DNA from: CAVRCT01 sp963719645
GTDB lineage: Bacteria; Pseudomonadota; Gammaproteobacteria; DSM-16500
Reading direction: 5' to 3'
NCBI GenBank assembly: GCA_963719645.1
Contig: CAVRCT010000007.1
Span: 558,001-622,000 of the forward strand
DNA: 64,000 nt
In this document: piece by piece, positions 51,711-58,763 of the stretch
How positions within the stretch are numbered: the first letter of the stretch is position 1
How the letters are laid out: every line of letters starts with the position of its first letter
Made by a program: the position numbers and the translations under genes
The notes under the pieces: model-generated
What the model was told of the DNA's origin: nothing
Database searches by the model: none
Seen by the model: only the letters and a program-made list of their open reading frames with translations

Positions 51711-53417
51711 TTAGTAATTACTGACCCAGACCACATCTTCTTTTTTTCCCAATTGATGGAGAGAAGCACCTGCTTTGCTCACAAAAGCGGAGTAATTTTT
51801 CGTATTCATAATAACGATCAGGTGTTTTTGACTTTGCCAACGCTGCCAAAACGTGTTTTCTTCAATTAACCAGTCTTGTGTATCTTGAAATGGCATGCCA
51901 TACCATAATTCGCGTTGCCAGTTGTCATTTTTTGCAATGTCACTGTCATGCCAGTCGGCCACAATAGTGATTCGTCGTTCTAAATAAATGGCTAAGTCTT
52001 GGTAGTAACGCAAAAATGTGACGACCTCAGCATCAGGTTGTAAGAGAGGCTTGATTTGTTGAGCGATGGGTTTGATGGTTCGCTGATTCATAATGGTTGT
52101 GCTATTTAATAAAGACAATAAGCCGAACATTGAAAATACGATAAGGCTTGCAATGACTTTTATAAATTGTTTCTTTCGATAAAAATAAGCGATGGCAACA
52201 CTATCTGCCAAAAAAATAAGCGCAGCAGTGATTAAATAGGGTGCTGAACCGGGATAAATAATATCGGGTTTGTTGATGCGGGTTGCGAGTAAACAACCGA
52301 AGCCTGCCACAACACATCCAACGATCAAGAGTTTTATGCCACGAGCGAAACCTTTGGTGGTTAGATTTCCCCAAGTGGTATCTAAGTAATTGCCGACCAT
52401 CAACGCCAATGGCATAAAGACGGGTAAAATATAACCGACTGTTTTTGATGTTGGGATAGAGAAAAAAACAAAAATAAGACTAAACCAAAGTACTAAAAAT
52501 AATTCATTGGCATGTTGTTGACGGTTTTGCCAGGTTAATTTCAGATTGTTCGTAAAGGCTTGGACAAAAAAAGCTGACCAAGGAATTGTGCCTAACAAGA
52601 CAATGGGAATGTAAAACCACCAGACCGTTCGATTATTGTAATCACCATGGGTCAAGAAGCGCGCGACTTGTTGGGTGATAAAAAAGAAATGCAAAAATTC
52701 CGGATTGGCTTTTTGCACCAGAAAATACCAGGGTAATGCAATGCCAGCAATGAGTAGCAATCCGAGAAACAAGTGCATTTTTTTCAAAACAGACCAACGA
52801 TTCAGCAGTAAAATCCAACTGCCAATAATCATCACAGGAAAGGCTAAGCCAATTAATCCTTTCGTTAAAATCGCAAGACCTGCGAAGACGTATGCAAGCA
52901 GGAAAAAAATTTTTTGTTGGCGAGGCGAGGATGCTTGTAAACCCAGTAACGAAAACCCCAGTGTGATACTGATTAAGACGCTCACTTCCAAATCTAAGTT
53001 GGCATAGTGGGCGGCACCGTAGTAAAGCGGAGAAGTGGCTAAAATGACAGCCGATAAAAGAGCGGCTCTGCGCGTATAAAGTGTGCGGCCTATCACATAA
53101 GCCATGAGCGAACCCAATACGCCAAGACAGGCTGGCCAAAAACGCAAGGCCCATTCTTTGATGCCGAATAATTGAATTGCAATAGCTTGCAGCCAGTAAT
53201 ACAGTGCTGGTTTATCGAGAAAAGCGACGCCATCTAAGCGAGGTGTCACATAGTCATGCGAGGCCACCATTTCGCGCGCGACTTCGGAATAGCGCCCTTC
53301 ATCCGGGGTAAATAATGCATATTTACCAATGAAAATGGCATAAAAAATACTTAGAAGCGTGCCGATGAATAAAAGATCTATCAACCACGAAGAGTTTTTT
53401 TGCTTTATTGCCAACAC
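51711..53417 (-). CDS. ArnT-like GT83 glycosyltransferase (second copy)
   Basis: The 568-residue integral membrane glycosyltransferase of the ArnT/FlmK family has the first periplasmic loop motif TPDEGRYSEVAREM (about residues 36-49) and LDGVAFLDKPALYYWLQ. It has about twelve helices and a periplasmic C-terminal domain ending near EENTFWQRW. ArnT enzymes transfer an amino sugar from undecaprenyl phosphate to lipid A. It is flanked by GT2-GtrA and a YdjC-type deacetylase, which supports an amino-sugar modification. The start is GTG at 53417 (AGGA 9 bp upstream). It is convergent with gtrA by 8 bp and divergent from the deacetylase by 33 bp. Confidence 0.87.
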   Translation of the reverse strand: MLAIKQKNSSWLIDLLFIGTLLSIFYAIFIGKYALFTPDEGRYSEVAREMVASHDYVTPRLDGVAFLDKPALYYWLQAIAIQLFGIKEWALRFWPACLGVLGSLMAYVIGRTLYTRRAALLSAVILATSPLYYGAAHYANLDLEVSVLISITLGFSLLGLQASSPRQQKIFFLLAYVFAGLAILTKGLIGLAFPVMIIGSWILLLNRWSVLKKMHLFLGLLLIAGIALPWYFLVQKANPEFLHFFFITQQVARFLTHGDYNNRTVWWFYIPIVLLGTIPWSAFFVQAFTNNLKLTWQNRQQHANELFLVLWFSLIFVFFSIPTSKTVGYILPVFMPLALMVGNYLDTTWGNLTTKGFARGIKLLIVGCVVAGFGCLLATRINKPDIIYPGSAPYLITAALIFLADSVAIAYFYRKKQFIKVIASLIVFSMFGLLSLLNSTTIMNQRTIKPIAQQIKPLLQPDAEVVTFLRYYQDLAIYLERRITIVADWHDSDIAKNDNWQRELWYGMPFQDTQDWLIEENTFWQRWQSQKHLIVIMNTKNYSAFVSKAGASLHQLGKKEDVVWVSNY

Positions 53418-53450
53418 GTTTTATAATCCTAACTTTAAGAATGAAAGAGC

Positions 53451-54299
53451 ATGCAATTTATGAAAAAAGTAGTGCTTTGCGCCGATGATTATGGGCAAAA
53501 TGAAGCCATTTCTCAAGCAATTATTGCATTAATTGCAAAAAATCATTTATCAGCAACCAGTTGCATGACCAATGCGCCGGACTGGCCTATGCATGCTCAG
53601 TGGTTGGTGCCTTTTAAACAACAGGTTGACGTGGGTCTGCATTTCAATTTGACCGAGGGCAGTCCAGTATCCGCTAAATTGATGCGATCGCACGGGTTTT
53701 TATCGTTATCAAGTTTACTGTTAAAAGCTTATAGCAGGCGATTAGATACGGTTGCCATTGAGGCGGAACTGCATGCTCAGCTTGACCGTTTTGTGCAGGC
53801 GGTAGGACAGTTGCCGCATTTTATCGATGGGCATCAACACATCCATCAACTTCCCCAGATTCGTCATGTCTTGTTTAAGGTGTATGAGGAGCGATTAAAG
53901 CATCAGGGTGGTTGTTATCTGCGGTGTGTTTATGAGCCGCAGTTTTCAGCTGTGCGGCAGCGCCGTGAGAGTTATGTTAAGCGTCTGATTTTACAGAAAT
54001 TGGGGGCTAAAAATTTTTTTTATGAAGTTGTTGAGCAGCATATCCCACATAACTCCTCGTTTGCAGGCGTATACCGGTTTGTAAACGCCAAGCAGTATGC
54101 AGAATTGTTCCCTTATTTTTTAGCCGGTATTCAATCGGGCGGTATCATCATGTGTCATCCGGGTTTGATGTCGCAACATTCCAATGATGCTATTGCGCAA
54201 GCTAGGGGATTTGAATTTGAGTATTTAACCAGTGATCGTTTTACAGAAGATTGTATGGCTCAAGGTGTGGAATTGGCTAGGTTTAAATTTTGCACTTAA
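53451..54299 (+). CDS. YdjC/ChbG-family carbohydrate deacetylase (NaxD/HpnK-like)
   Basis: The 282-residue deacetylase has the YdjC fold: VVLCADDYGQNEAISQAI with metal-binding D12-D13, VDVGLHFNLTEGSP, the His motif HFIDGHQHIHQLP, and IIMCHPGL near the end. Members remove acetyl groups from chito-oligosaccharides, from hopanoid GlcNAc (HpnK) or from undecaprenyl-phosphate-GalNAc (Francisella NaxD). No hopanoid genes are near, whereas GT2, GtrA and an ArnT-like gene are, so the NaxD-like role is favoured. A TATAAT at 53422-53427 in the 33-bp divergent spacer may be its -10 box. The start may be 53451 or 53460. Confidence 0.83.
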   Translation: MQFMKKVVLCADDYGQNEAISQAIIALIAKNHLSATSCMTNAPDWPMHAQWLVPFKQQVDVGLHFNLTEGSPVSAKLMRSHGFLSLSSLLLKAYSRRLDTVAIEAELHAQLDRFVQAVGQLPHFIDGHQHIHQLPQIRHVLFKVYEERLKHQGGCYLRCVYEPQFSAVRQRRESYVKRLILQKLGAKNFFYEVVEQHIPHNSSFAGVYRFVNAKQYAELFPYFLAGIQSGGIIMCHPGLMSQHSNDAIAQARGFEFEYLTSDRFTEDCMAQGVELARFKFCT

Positions 54300-54451
54300 T
54301 AATTAGGGCAGCTGAATATTCAAACGGACGTTTTTTTCTTTTAAATGAAATGCTTGGATTTTGATTTCGAAAAATAAAAATCTCTGTTAAACTTGTCAAG
54401 TTATTTAATGTCAAATAACACATCTTTAATTTGAACAAAGGTTGAATTCCT

Positions 54452-54664
54452 ATGTCAGCACGTGAAAATGGAACTGTTAAATGGTTTAACAACAGCAAAG
54501 GTTATGGATTTATTCAACGCGACCAAGGTGGTGATGTATTTGTACACTTCCGCGCAATTCGCGGTGATGGATATCGCACACTAGAAGAAGGCCAACGGGT
54601 CGAATTCGCAGTGGCTCAAGGTCAAAAAGGCTTGCAAGCGGAAGACGTTTCAGTCGTCGAATAA
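54452..54664 (+). CDS. Cold-shock domain protein (CspA family)
   Basis: The 70-residue protein is a single cold-shock domain. It has GTVKWFNNSKGYGFIQRDQG (RNP1) and DVFVHFRAIRGDG (RNP2), with a usual length for a CspA-family RNA chaperone. Arg in place of the common Ser/Asp after FVHF (FVHFRAI) is a known variant in this order. A rho-independent terminator follows, so it is monocistronic. The leader of about 100 bases could fold, but no cold-box was identified. Confidence 0.93.
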   Translation: MSARENGTVKWFNNSKGYGFIQRDQGGDVFVHFRAIRGDGYRTLEEGQRVEFAVAQGQKGLQAEDVSVVE

Positions 54665-54693
54665 CGCTTTATCCCCTTTATTAAATTCATGTT

Positions 54694-54730
54694 GCCCTGA
54701 AGCAAAGCTTCAGCGGCGACATTTTTTTTT
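54694..54730 (+). terminator. Rho-independent terminator of the cold-shock gene
   Basis: The stem GCCCTGAAGC / GCTTCAGCGGC with an AAA loop is followed within 3-4 bases by a run of nine T. It is located 30 bp after the cold-shock gene stop. Confidence 0.85.
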
Positions 54731-54790
54731 GCGTTTAAAAATGGTCATTATTTGACTTTGTTCGGCTAAACAAGCAATTGGAGTTACAGT

Positions 54791-55633
54791 ATGCAAAAAG
54801 AATCCGCTATTGAAAAAAAATTATTACACTATACCGGCAAAGCTATAGCAGATTTTAATATGATTCAAACCGGCGATCGCGTTTTGGTTTGTCTGTCAGG
54901 TGGAAAAGATTCGTATACCATGTTGCGGATTTTGCATTTGTTGCAACGTCGGACGAATAATAAATTTAAACTCATGGCATTTACCTTGGATCAAGCGCAG
55001 CCGGGTTGGAATGATGTGGGATTGCGTGCATGGTTAGAAGAGCGTTCTATTCCCTTTGAAATTCTGCGTGAAGATACGTATACCATTGTCAAAGATAAAA
55101 TTCCGGAAGGAAAAACCTATTGTTCATTATGCTCGCGTTTGCGTCGCGGAATTATTTACCGTTATGCAGAGGAGAAAGGGTATAACAAAATTGCGTTGGG
55201 TCATCATCGCGATGATATGATTTGCACCTTGTTAATGTCGATTTTTTACAATGGTGAAATACGATCGATGCCGCCGAAGTTACTGAGTGACAATAAGCGT
55301 CATATTGTTATTCGACCGTTGACGTATTGTCAGGAGAAAGACATTATCGAGTATGCCAAAGAACAAGCTTTTCCGATTATTCCGTGTAATTTATGTGGTT
55401 CACAAGAAAATCTCATGCGTCAGCGTGTCAAAGCATTAATCCTGCAATTGAGCCAAGAAAATCCAAAAATTCCGAGTAATATGCTGCATGCGTTAAGCAG
55501 TGTGAAGCTGAGTCAGTTAATGGATCGCAATCGTTGGGATTTTAAAAATTTGGAAAAAGAGCAAGCGCTTGCACTAGAACAAATGAAGCAATTGGCAGAG
55601 CCGGTGATGTTTGTTGATGAGCCGTTGTGGTGA
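54791..55633 (+). CDS. ttcA: tRNA 2-thiocytidine synthetase TtcA
   Basis: This thiolates cytidine 32 of some tRNAs using ATP and an iron-sulfur cluster. The 280-residue protein has the PP-loop SGGKDSYTML (from residue 36). The cluster Cys are C111 and C114 (YCSLCSRLRRG), with the further pair C199 and C202 in PCNLCGSQENLMRQ. GHHRDDMICTLLM is also typical. The last 20 residues end AEPVMFVDEPLW. It is downstream of the cold-shock gene terminator and followed by repeats. Confidence 0.95.
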   Translation: MQKESAIEKKLLHYTGKAIADFNMIQTGDRVLVCLSGGKDSYTMLRILHLLQRRTNNKFKLMAFTLDQAQPGWNDVGLRAWLEERSIPFEILREDTYTIVKDKIPEGKTYCSLCSRLRRGIIYRYAEEKGYNKIALGHHRDDMICTLLMSIFYNGEIRSMPPKLLSDNKRHIVIRPLTYCQEKDIIEYAKEQAFPIIPCNLCGSQENLMRQRVKALILQLSQENPKIPSNMLHALSSVKLSQLMDRNRWDFKNLEKEQALALEQMKQLAEPVMFVDEPLW

Positions 55634-55639
55634 GATTTT

Positions 55640-56103
55640 CTGAGCCACGACCGTCAGGGAGTGTCACGCATCCTGAATTGAGACAGGCGAAAATAGAATT
55701 GCTAGTGATCGCTTCCTAACGGTCATATCTTTCAGGACGACACATGGATGGAATTTTTGTCGATCCGTCAGCCCGCAGGGCTTAGGTATTCCTCCGCTGT
55801 GTCGTCCTGAAAAATCTTACGCTCAAATTATTTGACCGCAGTTATCGCAGTAGCGCGTAAGATTTATTCAGGATCCACGAACGAAGAACTCATTCCTGAA
55901 TTTATATGGATCGATGATGCTAAAGTGGATCCTGAATAAATATTCCGTGTGAGTACCGTCGCTGCGGTTAAAATACGTTGACGTCATATTTTTCAGGACG
56001 ACACATGGGTGGAGTTTTTGTCGATCCGTCAGCCTTGTGGGGAAGGCATTCTAAGCAGCAGTCTAAAGTTATGTATGAAGATATACCCTGACGGCCGCGG
56101 TAA
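55640..56103. repeat. Composite: truncated family 2 plus family 4 palindrome
   Basis: A family 2 arm (CTGAGCCACGACCGTCAGGG) starts 7 bp after the ttcA stop but breaks off at about 55725 (CCTAACGGTCA). A family 4 palindrome (55728-56032) follows, with arms TTTCAGGACGACACATGG / complement and the inner GGATCC and TCTTACGC hairpins. After it come a family 5 end (GGGGAAGGCATTCTAAGC) and a short CCTGACGGCCGCGG, which looks like the missing family 2 arm. The arrangement suggests insertion of families 4 and 5 into a family 2 element. Confidence 0.8.
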
Positions 56104-56108
56104 AAACA

Positions 56109-56726
56109 CTAATCAAACGTTTTAGAGTAGCCTCTGATTAATCGCTGACATTGGTCGATTGCTTCATCTAAAATATTTTCTAATAAATGCGTACAATCAA
56201 ATTTATCTATTTTTTTTGCTTTTTTAGAAATCTCAGCTTTTTCATTGATCAAGAGAGTGTGTAATTTATTGAGGATGAGTTGTTGAGGCTCCTCTTTGGA
56301 AGGTATATCTTTTTTCAAACAGGAAGTCTTATTGATTGAGGTTAGCAACGAGTTAACCTTCTTAAAAATCCCATTGGCAAATTCATATTCTTTTTCAATC
56401 ACAGCAATATATTTTTTTAAAAATTTGGCATGTGCCAGATCAATAAATTCGGTGTTCGGAATTCTGAAATCTTTATTTTGTATAAACTCAAATAGAGGGC
56501 CGAGTACTCGTTTCAATTCTTTATCAAATTCACTGTAATTACCTTTTGCTTCGGTTTTGATAGAGGGTATGTTCATTTCACGGTAGAGCTCTTCCTTTTC
56601 AAGCATATCCATTTCTTTTTCTTCAATATTGTCCTCTTTATCTTCTGACTCTTTAGCGTCAAGATTGTCTAATTTGATTTCCTGCGGATCAATTTTTTGG
56701 GAATCCGAATTTTTTCGTTGATTCAT
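56109..56726 (-). CDS. Unknown charged helical protein
   Basis: No family was recognised. The 205-residue protein has a very acidic, low-complexity N-terminus (about 1-50: KEDNIEEKEMDMLEKEELY). A helical body rich in Lys, Glu and Leu follows, with no membrane helix or signal peptide. It has a good TAGGAG ribosome site 7 bp before the ATG and a TATACT -10-like box about 30 bp further up. It is surrounded by family 2 palindromes on both sides and neighbours two other unknown genes in the same direction. The context suggests an effector-like gene; function unknown. Confidence 0.6.
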   Translation of the reverse strand: MNQRKNSDSQKIDPQEIKLDNLDAKESEDKEDNIEEKEMDMLEKEELYREMNIPSIKTEAKGNYSEFDKELKRVLGPLFEFIQNKDFRIPNTEFIDLAHAKFLKKYIAVIEKEYEFANGIFKKVNSLLTSINKTSCLKKDIPSKEEPQQLILNKLHTLLINEKAEISKKAKKIDKFDCTHLLENILDEAIDQCQRLIRGYSKTFD

Positions 56727-56830
56727 AGTGAAACTCCTAAAGCGTATTACTCTAGTATAGAGTAAATTTTCGTGATTATTTTTTCTTAGATAACATTTTG
56801 ATTTTCTGAGAAGAATGAACAGCTTTCAAA

Positions 56831-56925
56831 CCGAGCCACGACCGTCAGGGAGTGTTACGTCTCTTGAATTGTTATAGGCTAAAATTGAATCGATCGGTGA
56901 TCGCTCCCTAACGGTCGCGGCTCAG
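56831..56925. repeat. Palindromic repeat, family 2
   Basis: The arms CCGAGCCACGACCGTCAGGG and the complement ending GGTCGCGGCTCAG enclose an AT-rich middle. The flank AGCTTTCAAA is identical to the copy at 6012. It separates the genes at 56109 and 56928. Confidence 0.9.
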
Positions 56926-56927
56926 TT

Positions 56928-58664
56928 CTATTTTAAGCGCATGCCCTGAGAAGGAAGTTCATCACCGTGGTTGACCATTCCAGGAGTTGCAAGGTTTGCG
57001 GCGGGTGGAATTGGGAGTGACGCAGCAGAGGATGCTTGTGCACTTTCACTATTCGATCTTAATTGGTTAACGCGTTCGGAGGGAGGTACGTTTGCTGCAC
57101 CAAGTTTATTTAATATTTGACCTGATCGAGTGCCATCAGTCTGCGGAGTCTGCGCAGACGCAGCGACTGATTGTTGTTGATTTAAAGGGGGCACTTTCTC
57201 TATTTGTTTTTTTGAGTGCGATCTCGCCCACAACAATAAACAAATAAATGCACTGCTGACAAACGAATAACTAAAAACACCCACGACACCGGCCGCAACC
57301 GTGTTAGTTGCAGCTGATGAGGCAACTGCACTGGCAAAAGTCGCGGCCGCACCACCGGCCGCGACGGCAGTACCAAAAGTGAATACAGCAAGCGTTACAA
57401 AAGCACTGACGAGCAAACAAATTCCAAGCGCTAGCCAGAATTTTTTATAAAAGGTCGAGTTTGTTTTTTGTCGTAGAGAGAATGAAGAATTTTCTGAGGT
57501 GACTGATGTTTTGCTTTCTTCATAAAAAGATGTGTTGGGGTTTGATGTTGATGTGGTAGCTGATAAAACCGGTGATCGCGGACTTTTTTCTGAGCGCGAA
57601 GGGACCGTCGATGATATTTCAGGTGATGCACTTTGTGCATTTAATTTTGTACTTAATTGACGTTCACTTCCGCTAATTTTTGCATTGGATGCCTCAAGCA
57701 TTTCTTGTGCATTTTCAGGGATAACTTCTAATGCGTGATAAGCGCGATAAATATCACGATATTCGCTCAAAAGCACAAACATATAATGGGCATTTTTTTG
57801 ATTTTTAAAATGGCGACAAATGGTAGCGATCATTTGGTCTGCGTCAGCCCATTTCAAGTCATGCACGGCCGCAAAAAATAGTTTGAATTCAGGTTGCTCA
57901 TTAATATCAATAGAGCAATCTTGGCAAATCCCATTTATCTTTTCTCTTGTTTCGCGAAACCATATACCAAAAGGTGCAAATTTTAGTAATGTTATGGAGA
58001 AGGGTTCGAGAAGAGTGACCCAATCTGTTAAATGTTTGAGTGGGATTTCGCTAGTTGCGGTACTGAGCAGCTTGTCTAATAAGACTTCTACTCTGATAAC
58101 GAGATACGCTAAAAATTTCTCAGGCGTTTTTCTTAAAGCGACAAAAAGTTCGTCACAGTTGTCAGAGTTGTTTAAGAGCTTGTCTTCAATTTCAATTTGA
58201 AATGCAGCGATTGCATTGTTCTCTGCTTTTTGTACGGAGCCTTTATTGAAGCCTATGTGCTGCTCTCGCATGATGCTCTCTTGAAAGCCCCGTAGAGTGT
58301 AATTCAGGATGTCACTAAATGTAAGATTTCGACGTTCATCTCGCAGTTTTGCATATTCTTTTTCATCGGCAACGCAATAACTTGGTTGGTATTTTCTAAT
58401 GAGTTCTTCTTTGTTATTCCCAGTAAATGTTGCATTGAATAAATAATATGGACTTAATACAGATGAAAGCAGTGGCATGACATAGATTTCACTGAGGATC
58501 TGATTAATGTCTGGTTGCAACAGTTGCAATGCGATGGGTAATGTGGCACCCACGCCATCTTCTTCAAGCTTCTCTTCATCTTTGGCGCTTTCAGGTTTCA
58601 ATTTTTTTATAAGTTTTTTGATTTCATCAAATTGATTGACTAGCTCATCTCGAGTTACTAACAT
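56928..58664 (-). CDS. Unknown protein with C-terminal Ala/Gly-rich membrane hairpin (paralogue A)
   Basis: No family was recognised. The 578-residue protein has a helical N-terminal domain (1-330) and a Ser/Pro/Thr linker (about 330-405). A hydrophobic hairpin begins KFWLALGICLL (about 408-480), with Ala/Gly-rich turns (GTAVAAGGAAATFASAVASS). A disordered Gln/Pro/Ser tail of about 100 residues follows. The hairpin aligns well with that of the neighbouring 694-residue protein. No signal peptide is present. The layout suits a protein that inserts into host membranes, but this is inference. It has a weak ribosome site (AGAGA). Confidence 0.65.
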   Translation of the reverse strand: MLVTRDELVNQFDEIKKLIKKLKPESAKDEEKLEEDGVGATLPIALQLLQPDINQILSEIYVMPLLSSVLSPYYLFNATFTGNNKEELIRKYQPSYCVADEKEYAKLRDERRNLTFSDILNYTLRGFQESIMREQHIGFNKGSVQKAENNAIAAFQIEIEDKLLNNSDNCDELFVALRKTPEKFLAYLVIRVEVLLDKLLSTATSEIPLKHLTDWVTLLEPFSITLLKFAPFGIWFRETREKINGICQDCSIDINEQPEFKLFFAAVHDLKWADADQMIATICRHFKNQKNAHYMFVLLSEYRDIYRAYHALEVIPENAQEMLEASNAKISGSERQLSTKLNAQSASPEISSTVPSRSEKSPRSPVLSATTSTSNPNTSFYEESKTSVTSENSSFSLRQKTNSTFYKKFWLALGICLLVSAFVTLAVFTFGTAVAAGGAAATFASAVASSAATNTVAAGVVGVFSYSFVSSAFICLLLWARSHSKKQIEKVPPLNQQQSVAASAQTPQTDGTRSGQILNKLGAANVPPSERVNQLRSNSESAQASSAASLPIPPAANLATPGMVNHGDELPSQGMRLK

Positions 58665-58734
58665 TTTTTAAGTCTCTTATAGTCTGTAAAACTTGTTGCC
58701 CGAGTTAATTTCGGGGATTTTTGTGGCTTAAAAC

Positions 58735-58751
58735 CCCGGATTTCATCCGGG
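58735..58751 (-). terminator. Hairpin after the 694-residue gene
   Basis: On the minus strand CCCGGAT, loop GAA, ATCCGGG is followed by GTTTT, 12 bp after the stop of the gene at 58764. A second small hairpin (CCCCGAAATTAACTCGGG) lies at 58699-58716. It is a plausible but weak rho-independent stop. Confidence 0.5.
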
Positions 58752-58763
58752 CTACTCTGCGCG

